Of a DNA stretch of 64,000 bases, positions 51,793-60,925 are shown piece by piece. The stretch comes from an uncultured Lachnospiraceae bacterium. GTDB taxonomy: Bacteria; Bacillota; Clostridia; Lachnospirales; Lachnospiraceae. The stretch covers positions 1 to 64,000 of the forward strand of contig CAJUHR010000006.1 in the NCBI GenBank assembly GCA_910586255.1, written 5' to 3'. Positions within the stretch are counted from its first letter, which is position 1, and every line of letters starts with the position of its first letter. Below the pieces are notes generated by a model that saw nothing but the letters and a program-made list of their open reading frames with translations, searched no databases and was not told the DNA's origin. Position numbers and translations under genes: made by a program.

Positions 51793-53178
51793 ATGGGATT
51801 TTCGTTTGATGCAGGAGTTCCGGCAATGACCGTATTTTTTCAGGGGCTGCTAAGCTTTTTTTCGCCATGTGTACTGCCTCTTCTTCCCCTTTATATCGGC
51901 TATCTTTCCGGCGGGACCGGTGTTCGGGGGGAGGATGGAAGGATCCGTTATGAACAGAAAAAGGTAGCAGTTCATATCTTTTGCTTTGTGGTAGGTGTCA
52001 GCTTTGCGTTTTTTCTTTTGGGACTTGGAGTGTCGGCCATCGGGACATTTTTTCAATCCGGTCAGATGCTGTTTGCCCGCGTTGGCGGGGTTTTGGTCAT
52101 GCTGTTCGGGCTGTATCAGCTGGGTGCTTTCGGAAATTCCAAGCTTCTGGGGAAGGAGCACCGGCTTCCTTTCCGGGCGGATGCTCTGGCAATGTCGCCG
52201 TTTACGGCCTTGCTTATGGGATTTACCTTCAGCTTTGCCTGGACTCCCTGTGTGGGGCCTGCTCTTACCGGAGTGCTTTTGATGGCGGCATCGGCATCCA
52301 CAAAGGCAACTGGTTTTCTCCTGATCGGGGTGTACACGCTGGGGTTTGTGCTGCCCTTTTTAGCAGTGGGATTTTTCACCACGTCTCTTTTAGAGCTGTT
52401 TAAAAAGTACAGGAATGTGGTGCAGTATACGGTGAAGGCCGGGGGAGTTCTCCTGGTGCTGATGGGGTTTATGATGTTTACCGGGAAAATGAATGACGTG
52501 ACTGGATATCTGTCCGGCATCTCCGGTCTCCCCTCCGGCCAGGAGAGGGAGATGGTGTCCGAAGCAGAAAATACCGGAGGAAACGAGGCAGAGGGATCAG
52601 AAAATGCCGGCGGAAAAGAAGCAGAGGAGGCGGGGAATGCCAACGGAAAAGAGGCGAAGAAAACAGAAATTGCCGGTGGGAATGAGGCGGGGGAGACAGA
52701 AAATGCCGGTGGGAACGAGACAGAGAGCACGCTTCCCTCTGCCGTTGATTTCCAGCTTCAGGACCAGTATGGAAATACCCATACTCTGGAGGATTACAAG
52801 GGAAAAACTATATTTTTAAATTTCTGGGCTACCTGGTGTCCTCCCTGCCGGGCGGAAATGCCGGATATCCAGAAGCTTTATGAAACCTATGACCGGGAAG
52901 GGGAGGAAGCGCTGATCGTTCTGGGGGTGGCGGGCCCCCAGATGGGACAGGAGAAAACAGAGGAGGAGATCCGGGCATTTTTGGAGGAAAACGGGTATAC
53001 CTATCCGGTGCTGATGGATACCACCGGGGAGCTGTTTTACAGCTATGGGATTCAGGCATTTCCAACCACCTTTATGATTGACCGGGACGGAAATGTTTTT
53101 GGCTATATCAGCGGTCAGCTCACAATGGATATGATGGAAAGCATTATCCATCAGACCATGGAGGGGAAACGAGACTAG
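51793..53178 (+). CDS. CcdA membrane domain fused to a thioredoxin-like (TlpA) domain
   Basis: A 461-residue fusion. Residues 10-235 are the CcdA/DsbD membrane module with about six helices and the redox Cys in SFFSPCVLPLLPLYIGYL (Cys26) and FAWTPCVGPALTG. Residues 259-313 are a hydrophilic linker of five 11-residue repeats. Residues 318-461 are a redoxin with active site WCPPC (Cys349, Cys352) and a cis-Pro loop AFPTTFMIDRDG. The membrane part would carry reducing electrons to the external thioredoxin domain on the same chain. AGGAGG lies 9 bp upstream. The partner is probably exported thiol proteins. Confidence 0.88.
   Translation: MGFSFDAGVPAMTVFFQGLLSFFSPCVLPLLPLYIGYLSGGTGVRGEDGRIRYEQKKVAVHIFCFVVGVSFAFFLLGLGVSAIGTFFQSGQMLFARVGGVLVMLFGLYQLGAFGNSKLLGKEHRLPFRADALAMSPFTALLMGFTFSFAWTPCVGPALTGVLLMAASASTKATGFLLIGVYTLGFVLPFLAVGFFTTSLLELFKKYRNVVQYTVKAGGVLLVLMGFMMFTGKMNDVTGYLSGISGLPSGQEREMVSEAENTGGNEAEGSENAGGKEAEEAGNANGKEAKKTEIAGGNEAGETENAGGNETESTLPSAVDFQLQDQYGNTHTLEDYKGKTIFLNFWATWCPPCRAEMPDIQKLYETYDREGEEALIVLGVAGPQMGQEKTEEEIRAFLEENGYTYPVLMDTTGELFYSYGIQAFPTTFMIDRDGNVFGYISGQLTMDMMESIIHQTMEGKRD
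52567..52731 (+). repeat. Five 33-bp tandem repeats in the CcdA fusion linker
   Basis: Five in-frame 33-bp units encode 11-residue repeats such as ENAGGKEAEEA and ENAGGNETEST. They lie between the membrane and thioredoxin domains. Such repeats commonly change copy number by slippage. Confidence 0.8.
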
Positions 53179-53180
53179 AG

Positions 53181-54731
53181 CTACCGGTTTTTCGTTTCCT
53201 CCAGATAGGCGTTGGCATCCTTGAAAAAGCTGGCAATGATCAGAATCATGATGATTCCCACAGGAAAGGCTGCAATGATTGACACGGATTGCAGATTTGC
53301 CATGGATTTTTCGGAAAAAATCAATGCAATAGGCAGCAGAATCAAAAATATAGCCCAGAAAAGCTTGATGCGCCGGTCAGGATTCTGATCATGTCCCAGC
53401 TCCCGGTAGGAGTAGGAGGCAGCCACCAGGGTGATGGAGTCAAAGGATGTGGAGTAAAAGGTAATCATGCACAATACCAGCAGAATCATCACAAATCCGG
53501 GCAGGGGAAGCTGCTCCAAGATGGAGATGATGGCATTGTAGAGGGCCATGTTGCCGTCAGCGGACAGGTAGTCGGTCAGGATATCCAGCCGCCCATGCAT
53601 CTGGAGCCCCAGACCGTAATTCCCCAGAATGATAAAGGAGGTAAAGGTGCCTGCCAGTCCCCAGAAATATCCTCCCAATATGGTCTGACGGATGGTGCGC
53701 CCTTTGCTGATGGCTCCAATGAAGAATGGCGCAGCCACGCACCATACCATCCAGTAGGCCCAGTAAAAGATGGTCATGGCCTGAGGAAAGGAGGTGGTTC
53801 TCATGGAATCCGTCCAGGTGGACAGGGTGACAAAATTCTGCGTCAAAAGTCCCAGGGAGGTAATGCCGGTCTCTATGGTGAACCGGGCTTCCCCGCCAAA
53901 GAAAAACACATAGGCCAGAAGCAGGAAAAATAAGTAGCTGCAGCAGGCGGCAGACCGCTGGATTCCCTTCATGCCGAAATAGACCGAACAGGTGTAAACG
54001 CAGCAGACAATCACCAGAATGGTTATGGTCAGTGTGGTGTTTGCCGGAATGTGCAGCACCCGGCTGACGGCCATGGCCAGCAGGGGAGTGGCCAGGGAGA
54101 AGGTTGTGGCCGTACCGGCCAGCAGGGCAAACACAGCCACCAGATCAATAAGCCGCCCGGCCCATCTGTCCACCCGCTTCCCGAGAAGCGCCCGGCAGGC
54201 CTCGGAATATTTCTGCTTGTGGCGCTTGCGGACGTGAAGCATGAAACCGAAAGCCACAGCTAATACCAGATAAAAGCCCCAGGGAATCGGTCCCCAGTGA
54301 AAAAGGGGATAAGTGGCCGCCCAGTCCTGTGTGGGGCCCATCTCAGCCACATGGGGATCTGAGGCGTAGATAAGCCATTCGCAGCAGGAATAGAAGAGAA
54401 TATCGGCCGCCAGGCCTGCAGTAAACATCATGGAGCCCCAGCGGAATGGGGAATACTCGGGCTTGTCTGTGTTGCCCAGTCGGATCCTGCCGTACCGGGA
54501 AAAGGCCAGATACAAAGAACAGATGAATACACCCAGCCCGATGATCAGATAGTAGCTTCCCATCTCATCGCCCAGAAAGGACCGGATAATATCCAGCATG
54601 GCAGAGGAGCTGTCCGGAAAAAGGACAAAGGACAGGCACAGGGCAGCTATACAGACAAATGGAAGCAGGGTGGTGAAGAAATCCAGCTGCTTTAACAAAG
54701 GCTCCGGTGAAGTGATTTTTTTCATATGCAT
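53181..54731 (-). CDS. BCCT-family betaine/choline/carnitine transporter
   Basis: A 516-residue membrane protein with about 12 helices. It carries the BCCT hallmark FYWAYWMVWCVAAPFFIGAI near residue 325, FRWGSMMFTAGLAADILFY near 95, and ISKGRTIRQTILG. It imports quaternary amines such as betaine, choline or carnitine. In gut Clostridia choline or betaine uptake often feeds trimethylamine formation or osmoprotection, but no such genes are present here. Two possible starts (MHMKK) lie together after GAAAGG. It is convergent with the CcdA fusion (2-bp gap). Confidence 0.9.
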   Translation of the reverse strand: MHMKKITSPEPLLKQLDFFTTLLPFVCIAALCLSFVLFPDSSSAMLDIIRSFLGDEMGSYYLIIGLGVFICSLYLAFSRYGRIRLGNTDKPEYSPFRWGSMMFTAGLAADILFYSCCEWLIYASDPHVAEMGPTQDWAATYPLFHWGPIPWGFYLVLAVAFGFMLHVRKRHKQKYSEACRALLGKRVDRWAGRLIDLVAVFALLAGTATTFSLATPLLAMAVSRVLHIPANTTLTITILVIVCCVYTCSVYFGMKGIQRSAACCSYLFFLLLAYVFFFGGEARFTIETGITSLGLLTQNFVTLSTWTDSMRTTSFPQAMTIFYWAYWMVWCVAAPFFIGAISKGRTIRQTILGGYFWGLAGTFTSFIILGNYGLGLQMHGRLDILTDYLSADGNMALYNAIISILEQLPLPGFVMILLVLCMITFYSTSFDSITLVAASYSYRELGHDQNPDRRIKLFWAIFLILLPIALIFSEKSMANLQSVSIIAAFPVGIIMILIIASFFKDANAYLEETKNR

Positions 54732-55090
54732 AGAATTCCTTTCATGCTCTTCTAATTCGGATTATTATGATGCCAGAGGTAAAGGTCCTTTCATTCTGAT
54801 ATCCTTATTACATAATTTTCCGAAAAAGGAGATAATATTTTACCTCGATGTTCAAAAAAATAAAAAAATAAAAGTAATTGAACAAATGATACCATCAATG
54901 ACAAAAAAAATCAAGAGCTAAAATGAAAAATTCCTTGATGTTTGGTTATCATAATGAATGTATTATTGCAGGGAATCAGAAATATGACGATTTTCTGACG
55001 ATTCCATAAGATTCTATAAAAGTGCTACCAAAAGCTTCCGGTCTTTGATAGAATAGCGGTTGTACTAATCATGAGAGAGAGGCAGACTTT
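54732..55090. other. AT-rich divergent intergenic region
   Basis: No gene family is recognised in this 359-bp gap. It is A/T-rich, with homopolymer A runs near 54855-54910, and must hold the promoters of the divergent BCCT and secreted MBL genes, but no clear -35/-10 pair could be assigned. Confidence 0.5.
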
Positions 55091-56335
55091 ATGAGACAGA
55101 GAGGACAGAGAAACTGGTTTAGCGGTATGCTGGTTACCGGGCTTTTTGCAGCAGCAGTGATGAATGTACCAGCGGACGCTTTTGACGCGCGGCAAACGGC
55201 AGAAGGAGTATGGGGCGCCGTTTCTTATAGGGAGGACCATGGTCTTCCCATGAAAAAAAGCGGCTTTGGGCTGACCGAGTACCTGGCTGCGGAGGTGGCC
55301 CTTTTGAAGTCGCCGGATCAGGCCGGCGCCGGTCAGGCAAATCCGGCAGGGAGCCAGGCAAGTCCGGCAGGGAGCCAGGCGCCTGTGGAAGCAGGGACGA
55401 CCGAAAAGGCTCAGAGCAGGAGCAGCACGGTTGTGGCCGGTCAGGGAGGTTCTCAAAACGGTGACGGTCCTTCTATTTACGGAAACATTGTCACGGAGGG
55501 AGAGAAGGAGATACAGCCCCAGGACACTCTCTTAGGAGGCGCATCTCTGACTATGTTTGCATCTCAAAGCGACAGTCAGATGCTGTCTGCCATTGTTCAG
55601 ACAAGCCAGGGAAGCCTGATTGTCATTGACGGGGGCCTAGGGGCAGACGGGGATTATCTGCGCGGTCAGATTCAGGCCAGAGGAAGCCATGTGGCGGCCT
55701 GGCTTATTACCCATCCTCACGGGGACCATGCAGGAGCTCTTTACAAGATTCTCCAGGATGAGGCGGCCGGTGTACAGTCAGGGATTCAGATTGACGGTAT
55801 TTATTATTCCTTTGGATCCCCGGAATGGTATACGGTCAATGACCCTTCTGAGCAAACTATGGCTCACGCCATTATCGGTAGCTTTGCAGGCTTGCCTGAG
55901 ACAATGCTCCATACTGTCACTAGGGGACAGACCATACAGGTGGATGATGTGACCATACAGGTGATGAACGACCGTTATGAGACAGCGGGAGATAAGGGCA
56001 ATAATGCCTGTATAGTGTATAAGCTGTGGGTAAACGGAAAATCTATTCTGTTTTTGGGAGATATGGCCCAGGAGGGGGGACAGCGTCTTTTGGCCGAGGT
56101 GGGTTCAGAGGGACTTAAGTCAGACATTGTCCAGATGGCTCATCACGGGCAGAACGGAGTGGATGAGGCCTTTTATAGGGCAGTGGATCCCCAGATATGT
56201 CTGTGGCCCACACCGCAATGGCTGTGGACCAGCGTGGGAAGCAGGTATCGCACCTCTGAGACAAAGGGGTGGATGACCCATCTCAATGTGCAGAGACATT
56301 ACTGTACAAAGGATGGAGACCAGGTGATCCGTTAG
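55091..56335 (+). CDS. Secreted MBL-fold hydrolase (ComEC C-terminal type)
   Basis: A 414-residue protein with a hydrophobic N-terminus (GMLVTGLFAAAVMNV) that is a signal peptide or anchor. A low-complexity linker (PAGSQASPAGSQAP) follows at about 85-115. The metal site HPHGDHAG is near residue 210, and later ligands lie in SILFLGDMAQEGG (Asp) and VQMAHHGQNGV (His). The order resembles the external MBL domain of ComEC. The metal motif is complete. It may cleave a phosphodiester or lactone outside the cell; the substrate is unknown. Confidence 0.8.
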   Translation: MRQRGQRNWFSGMLVTGLFAAAVMNVPADAFDARQTAEGVWGAVSYREDHGLPMKKSGFGLTEYLAAEVALLKSPDQAGAGQANPAGSQASPAGSQAPVEAGTTEKAQSRSSTVVAGQGGSQNGDGPSIYGNIVTEGEKEIQPQDTLLGGASLTMFASQSDSQMLSAIVQTSQGSLIVIDGGLGADGDYLRGQIQARGSHVAAWLITHPHGDHAGALYKILQDEAAGVQSGIQIDGIYYSFGSPEWYTVNDPSEQTMAHAIIGSFAGLPETMLHTVTRGQTIQVDDVTIQVMNDRYETAGDKGNNACIVYKLWVNGKSILFLGDMAQEGGQRLLAEVGSEGLKSDIVQMAHHGQNGVDEAFYRAVDPQICLWPTPQWLWTSVGSRYRTSETKGWMTHLNVQRHYCTKDGDQVIR

Positions 56336-56356
56336 AGTATGTTTGATTTTACATAA

Positions 56357-56390
56357 GGCAGGGAATCAAAAAAGATTTCCTGTCTTATTT
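56357..56390 (+). terminator. Terminator after the secreted MBL gene
   Basis: GCAGGGAATC pairs with GATTTCCTGT around six A residues; the T-tract is interrupted (CTTATTTG). Confidence 0.55.
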
Positions 56391-56542
56391 GTTGTACAAG
56401 GATTGCATCTCATAAAAGCATAGGGCGATATAAAATGCTGCTTATTTAAAAACAAGGATTGTAAGTGGATAAACCACATATATAAGTAAACATGTCCGTT
56501 TCCTTTGTTAAAATGAAAAGTAGATGGAGGAGACTGAGGACT

Positions 56543-56890
56543 ATGAAAAGTAATATCAGGCAATTACGGAAGCAACGAAGCATCTCACAAAAAATGTTGG
56601 GTGAGGAGATTGGACTTTCTCAACAAGTAATCAGCCGGATGGAGCGTGACAGAAGCAAAATCCAGGTAGATGTGCTAATCAATCTGGCAGATTATTTTCA
56701 GGTATCTACAGATTGTGTGCTTGGCTATTGTCCTGATGGGGAGAAGGAAAATCCTGTAGATATTGCCCTGCGAATGCAGAGCGCCACCAGTGAGGATATA
56801 GTGGCTGTCATTGACAGTCTGGAACGGATGGACCATACAAGGAGGAAGCGCATATGGCAGATTTTAGCAATGCTGAAACGGTATCTTTAA
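56543..56890 (+). CDS. XRE-family helix-turn-helix regulator
   Basis: A 115-residue cytoplasmic protein. Residues 3-58 are a Cro/CI helix-turn-helix (IRQLRKQRSISQKMLGEE, then LSQQVISRMERDRSKIQ, then LADYFQVSTDCVLGY). The C-terminal 50 residues are a helical dimerisation-like segment. The start at 56543 is chosen because the HTH begins two residues later; an in-frame ATG at 56492 adds a basic stretch without fold. Its target is unknown. A perfect terminator follows it. Confidence 0.8.
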   Translation: MKSNIRQLRKQRSISQKMLGEEIGLSQQVISRMERDRSKIQVDVLINLADYFQVSTDCVLGYCPDGEKENPVDIALRMQSATSEDIVAVIDSLERMDHTRRKRIWQILAMLKRYL

Positions 56891-56907
56891 TTGACCTTGT
56901 CTTTCTC

Positions 56908-56953
56908 AAAAAACAGTAGCGATTCAGCATGGCTGAATTGCTACTGTTTTTTG
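56908..56953. terminator. Strong bidirectional terminator
   Basis: CAAAAAACAGTAGC and ATTCAGC pair with GCTGAAT and GCTACTGTTTTTTG around ATG, a stem of more than 20 bp flanked by A and T runs. A further GC-rich hairpin with a GCGC-TTCG-GCGC loop lies near 57038-57050. Confidence 0.8.
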
Positions 56954-57079
56954 ATTTATAGAAAATTGTGTCCTATAAAGCAAGAATACTACGCAGGATG
57001 CGCACAACGCACAAAGGAAGATGGTTGCTGTCGCAGCCGCGCTTCGGCGCGAGAGTCCGGCGAGCCAGACTCTTTATTT

Positions 57080-58060
57080 TCAGTCAGCAACAAACAGGCC
57101 ACTGTGATAGGAGTAGCAGCCCAGCTCGTCCAAAAGACGGGTAATATCCTGTTCACCGGTGATCTGGGCGTGATCCATGGCCGAATTGAGGATCCCGTAC
57201 ACATTGCTGCACTTTGATAAGGACTGTTGAAACAGTTCCGGAAAGGAGGCTTTGGAGGCCAGACGGCGGTCCCAGGGATTGCACCATGTTTCATGATCCA
57301 GATTCAGGGAACTGCGGGGGTTGGAAACTTCATCGGTAACCAGCTTTGTGGATGCCAGAGGCTTTTTTAAAAAGATGTGTTCAACAAAAGCGATTCTGTT
57401 GCGCTTTTTTCCGGATGGGTCCGCCAGAGTACGGCAACCAAAGCGAATAGCCAGAATGGAGCGGTGAACCATCTGGGGCGTCACCTGGAAGTTGTTCTGG
57501 GGTGTGATGGGATAGTAGGCTTCATTGATGCACTTGGAGAGAAAGTGGGACACGAACTGCATTTCCAGGCCATTTAAGCATATGGTAGCCGCCTGGTTAA
57601 ACTGGGAAGGCTTTTTCTTTTTATACTTTTGCAGCAGAAGGGCGTCAATGTCATTTTCCAGAGCAGCATGCATACCATGGGCCTGAGCGGAGGGCGCCTT
57701 GGCGTCATAGCCAATTCGTCCGTAGACATAGGGATGACAGATGGAATCGCCGATATAGTGACAGAGATAGCCGCAAAAATAGGCAAGGCCCTGGGCCCTC
57801 TGCTGTTTAAAAGGGATTTCTTCCAGACTGTTAAGATAGCAGGCAAAAAAATCCCGGATATGGTGTTCGTGCATGTAGGAGCCCACGTTTCTGTAATCCC
57901 GGTGCCGGAGAATGGGAATATTGTAAAAGAAAATATCCGGGCCCTGGAGACCCAGCTGATAGAGCCAGCGGTACTTGGCAATAATATATTTTAACTGGTT
58001 GTTGGGCAGATCATTAAATGCTTTCATACCCAGAATGTAATGGGTGGTAAAGCCTGGCAT
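57080..58060 (-). CDS. Zinc-dependent phospholipase C-family protein
   Basis: A 326-residue protein of the zinc-dependent phospholipase C / S1-P1 nuclease-like group (PF00882). Probable zinc ligands lie in FTTHYILG near residue 6, LQGPDIFFY near 40, MHEHHIRDFF near 64 and YLCHYIGDSICHPYVYG near 98. No signal peptide is evident, unlike clostridial alpha-toxin, so it is likely cytoplasmic. The C-terminal half is less conserved. Activity on phospholipids is not proven for this bacterial subgroup. Confidence 0.75.
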   Translation of the reverse strand: MPGFTTHYILGMKAFNDLPNNQLKYIIAKYRWLYQLGLQGPDIFFYNIPILRHRDYRNVGSYMHEHHIRDFFACYLNSLEEIPFKQQRAQGLAYFCGYLCHYIGDSICHPYVYGRIGYDAKAPSAQAHGMHAALENDIDALLLQKYKKKKPSQFNQAATICLNGLEMQFVSHFLSKCINEAYYPITPQNNFQVTPQMVHRSILAIRFGCRTLADPSGKKRNRIAFVEHIFLKKPLASTKLVTDEVSNPRSSLNLDHETWCNPWDRRLASKASFPELFQQSLSKCSNVYGILNSAMDHAQITGEQDITRLLDELGCYSYHSGLFVAD

Positions 58061-58159
58061 GATGGCACCTCTTTTCTTTGATATAGTAACAATTTTATCA
58101 TAGCATATGTGGTGAAAAAATGCGAGAGGGGAAATTATGTTGTTCGGCCGTTACTGCTG

Positions 58160-58177
58160 GTTACTGTTCACAGTAAC
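58160..58177. repeat. Short palindrome related to repeat right ends
   Basis: GTTACTG and CAGTAAC flank TTCA. It has the same GTTACTGTTCACA word found at the edges of repeat families A and B. Confidence 0.6.
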
Positions 58178-58242
58178 GTTCGGTCATAGGCAGCCCCGGT
58201 CGGTACATATAATAGAGTTAAAGAAAAGCAGGAAGATTTTAG

Positions 58243-59718
58243 ATGGGTACGGTGATAGAGGATCTGCATTTTTTGGTGTGGGGTCCCTGGACTCTGGTGT
58301 TGTTTTTGGGAACCGGATTGTGGTTTACGATACAATCCGGTTTTTTCCAGTATCGGGGAATCGGATGCTGGTGGAGGGAGACCGGAGGAAGTTTGTGGCG
58401 GGACGGGGGAGAGCGGCGGGAGAAAGGCACAGAAAAAGGGAGAAAGAGAGTTACCCGTTTTCAGTCGGCCTGTACGGCTCTTGCTGCCACCATCGGAACC
58501 GGAAATATAGCAGGGGTTGCCACGGCCCTGACAGCGGGAGGACCGGGGGCGTTGTTCTGGATGTGGGTCTCTGCAGCCATAGGCATGATGACTGCTTATA
58601 CGGAGACATACTTAGGACAGCTGTACCGCTACCGAAAGCCGGACGGAGAATGGATGTGCGGCCCTATGGTTTATATGGAACGGGGGCTGCAATCTCCGGC
58701 GCTGGGGATTTTGTATGCCTTGCTTGCGGTTTTATCTTCTCTGGGAATGGGAAGCATGGTGCAGTCCAACTCAATCAGCGGGACGCTTTGGTCCTCGGCA
58801 GGGATGCCGCCGACAGTCAGCGGGATTCTGGTCACTGTGCTTGCGGGAGCCGTGATTCTTGGGGGAATCCGGCGGATTTCCAGTGTTTCCGAAAAGCTGA
58901 TGCCCATATCAGCCGGGATCTATATATTTTTTTCCCTGGTGGTGGTGATTTCCTGCTGGGATCTGCTTCCGGGGATTTTTGCCGAAATATTCAGGGAGGC
59001 AATAAGGCCTAAGTCCGTGGGTGGAGGGGTGGCAGGCTTCCTTTTAAGCCGCAGTGTTCGCTACGGACTATCCAGAGGCGTGTTTTCCAATGAGGCCGGG
59101 CTGGGAAGTCTGGCGGTTCTTCACGGGGCGGCGGAGGACACCACACCAGAACAGCAGGGAATGTGGGCTATGTTTGAGGTGTTTTTTGACACAATTGTGG
59201 TCTGCACCCTGACGGCCCTGGTGATTCTGTGCGGACAGCATTACGGAGCCGGAAGTACAGGGCTGGCCCATGCAGGCGATGGGGCGGCGCTGACAGCCTG
59301 GTGCTTTTCCCTGCGGTTGGGGGTCTTAGGGGAAATTCTGGTATCCGGTTCCATGGCGGTTTTCGCCTTTGCCACGATTATTGCCTGGTATTATCTGGGA
59401 AGACAGACATTTGTCTATCTGACGGAGAGACTAGGAGGAGGCGGACTTTCAGGAAAGCTGTGGGATAAAGTGTATCTGGGGTGCTACTTGCTGGCTGTCT
59501 ATCTGGGATGTGTGTCACGGCTAGAGACTGTATGGCTGATTTCCGATTTATGGAACGGGATGATGGCATATCCGAATCTGTTGGCAATATTGTGGCTGTC
59601 ATGGCAGGTTCGGTATCCGATAAGTAACTCGGCATCAAAAACTGTCAAAAAATTAAATGGATTTCGTCTTGACAAGTCTGGGGGAAATGAATATACTAAA
59701 ATTAATAAGAGGGAGTAG
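58243..59718 (+). CDS. Sodium:alanine symporter (AGCS family)
   Basis: A 491-residue transporter with about 11 helices. AGCS marks: FQSACTALAATIGTGNIAGV near residue 72, GPGALFWMWVSAAIGMMTAYTE, and SRGVFSNEAGLGSLAVLHGAAE near 283. It imports alanine or glycine with Na+. GCAGGAAG lies 9 bp before the ATG. The last 25 or so residues (KKLNGFRLDKSGGNEYTK and on) are encoded by DNA that also carries the promoter and first conserved element of the next gene's riboswitch, so this tail is probably not functionally constrained as protein. Confidence 0.9.
   Translation: MGTVIEDLHFLVWGPWTLVLFLGTGLWFTIQSGFFQYRGIGCWWRETGGSLWRDGGERREKGTEKGRKRVTRFQSACTALAATIGTGNIAGVATALTAGGPGALFWMWVSAAIGMMTAYTETYLGQLYRYRKPDGEWMCGPMVYMERGLQSPALGILYALLAVLSSLGMGSMVQSNSISGTLWSSAGMPPTVSGILVTVLAGAVILGGIRRISSVSEKLMPISAGIYIFFSLVVVISCWDLLPGIFAEIFREAIRPKSVGGGVAGFLLSRSVRYGLSRGVFSNEAGLGSLAVLHGAAEDTTPEQQGMWAMFEVFFDTIVVCTLTALVILCGQHYGAGSTGLAHAGDGAALTAWCFSLRLGVLGEILVSGSMAVFAFATIIAWYYLGRQTFVYLTERLGGGGLSGKLWDKVYLGCYLLAVYLGCVSRLETVWLISDLWNGMMAYPNLLAILWLSWQVRYPISNSASKTVKKLNGFRLDKSGGNEYTKINKRE
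59669..59697 (+). promoter_or_regulatory. Promoter of the antiporter, inside the AGCS coding end
   Basis: Perfect TTGACA, 17-bp spacer, TATACT. Transcription would begin near 59704, directly before the riboswitch. Confidence 0.7.
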
Positions 59719-59830
59719 CTTGCACCTGATATGGTGTTTTGCGATATCGTCATCACGGCATGTTGCCCGGAAAAGGATGAGCCATGAGAAAAAGTGGCTA
59801 TGACTGGGTAGGAGCAGCCCGGTACGCATA
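59708..59830 (+). ncRNA. yybP-ykoY (manganese) riboswitch
   Basis: GGGAGTAGC at 59711-59719 is the first conserved element of the yybP-ykoY class; the AGCS stop codon lies inside it. It is followed by a CACC/GGTG hairpin, then ATCGTCATCACGG, matching the conserved TCGTCA element, and GCCCGG-type pairing. The class senses Mn2+ and often precedes Ca2+/Na+ exchangers and other cation transporters. Assignment is from remembered motifs, not a covariance search. Confidence 0.75.
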
Positions 59831-59833
59831 TAA

Positions 59834-59890
59834 TAAGCGAGACTTTTGTTGTGTCTTTGTGATGCAGCAAGGGTCTCGCTTTTTATTTTT
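59834..59890 (+). terminator. Expression-platform terminator
   Basis: AAGCGAGAC pairs with GTCTCGCTT and is followed by TTTATTTTT. Placed between the riboswitch and the antiporter start, it is the likely on/off element. Confidence 0.75.
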
Positions 59891-60001
59891 GCAGGTAGCA
59901 GGAAAGCAGATGTGCCTGTGGGGATACTTGATTTTGTCATAACGAGACCGATGTGCTGGCAGACAAAAGGCAGGAAACACAACAGGAAGAGAGGGAGAAT
60001 T

Positions 60002-60925
60002 ATGAAGATGATGACGTATGTTTTGTTGGTTGCGGGATTTGTGCTTCTCATAAAAGGGGCCGATTTCTTTGTGGAGGCCAGCTCGTCCGTAGCCAGGATG
60101 CTGCGGGTGCCCAGTATTATTATCGGGCTGACCATTGTGGCCTTTGGCACCAGCGCGCCGGAGCTGGCTGTCAGCACCACCGCCTCTCTGGCGGGAAACA
60201 ATGATATAGCTGTGGGAAATGTAATCGGATCCAACATATTTAACCTGCTTGTGGTTCTGGGGGCCTGCGGGGTCGTCCATACATTCCGGGTCCGTTTGCG
60301 GTGGGATTTCATAGCGTCCATTGTGGCTGGGGCGATTCTTTTTCTGATGATTTTCAGGGATCTCTTTTTAAGCCGGACAGAGGCGTTTATTCTTTTGGGA
60401 TTGTTTGCCGTATTTATGGTGCTGACGGTGCGGGACGCGCTGATTAACCGGGTGCAGGCGGAGGAGGAGACAAAGATCATGCCTCTTCCCCGCTGCGTGA
60501 TCTATATTGTGGGAGGCCTGGCGGCGATTGTGTGCGGCGGGGATCTGGTTGTGGACTGCGCCAGTGAGATTGCCTTAAATTTCGGCCTGAGCCAGACGCT
60601 GGTAGGATTGACGGTGGTGGCCCTGGGAACTTCCCTGCCGGAGCTAGTCACATCGATTGTGGCTTCCCGGAAAGGGGAAAACGGATTGGCGCTGGGAAAT
60701 GTAATCGGCTCCAATATTTTTAATATTTTGATGGTGCTTGCCATGTCTGCGGCAGTGAAGCCGATTGCGGTAAATCTTTTCACAGTGATTGACGCCACAT
60801 GTCTGGTGGTATTCAGCCTGATTACGCTGCTTTTGTGCCGCAGCAGAGAGCGCCTCAGCCGGATGGAGGGATTGATTATGCTGGGAATGTATACGGCATA
60901 TCTGGTATATATCTGCATCCGGTAA
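60002..60925 (+). CDS. Calcium/sodium antiporter (CaCA family, YrbG-like)
   Basis: A 307-residue membrane exchanger with two inverted repeats. The alpha motifs are GTSAPELAVSTTASLAGNN and GNVIGSNIFN (about 40-75) and again GTSLPELVTSIVASRKG and GNVIGSNIFN (about 205-240), the mark of cation/Ca2+ exchangers. Under a Mn2+ riboswitch it may export manganese or calcium. The start at 60002 follows GGGAGAA; the open frame upstream to 59846 is the riboswitch terminator region. Length and motifs are intact. Confidence 0.92.
   Translation: MKMMTYVLLVAGFVLLIKGADFFVEASSSVARMLRVPSIIIGLTIVAFGTSAPELAVSTTASLAGNNDIAVGNVIGSNIFNLLVVLGACGVVHTFRVRLRWDFIASIVAGAILFLMIFRDLFLSRTEAFILLGLFAVFMVLTVRDALINRVQAEEETKIMPLPRCVIYIVGGLAAIVCGGDLVVDCASEIALNFGLSQTLVGLTVVALGTSLPELVTSIVASRKGENGLALGNVIGSNIFNILMVLAMSAAVKPIAVNLFTVIDATCLVVFSLITLLLCRSRERLSRMEGLIMLGMYTAYLVYICIR

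Noticed and set aside
57030..57080. tRNA-like hairpins after the XRE gene
   Set aside because: GC-rich hairpins are present but there is no cloverleaf or CCA-proximal arrangement.
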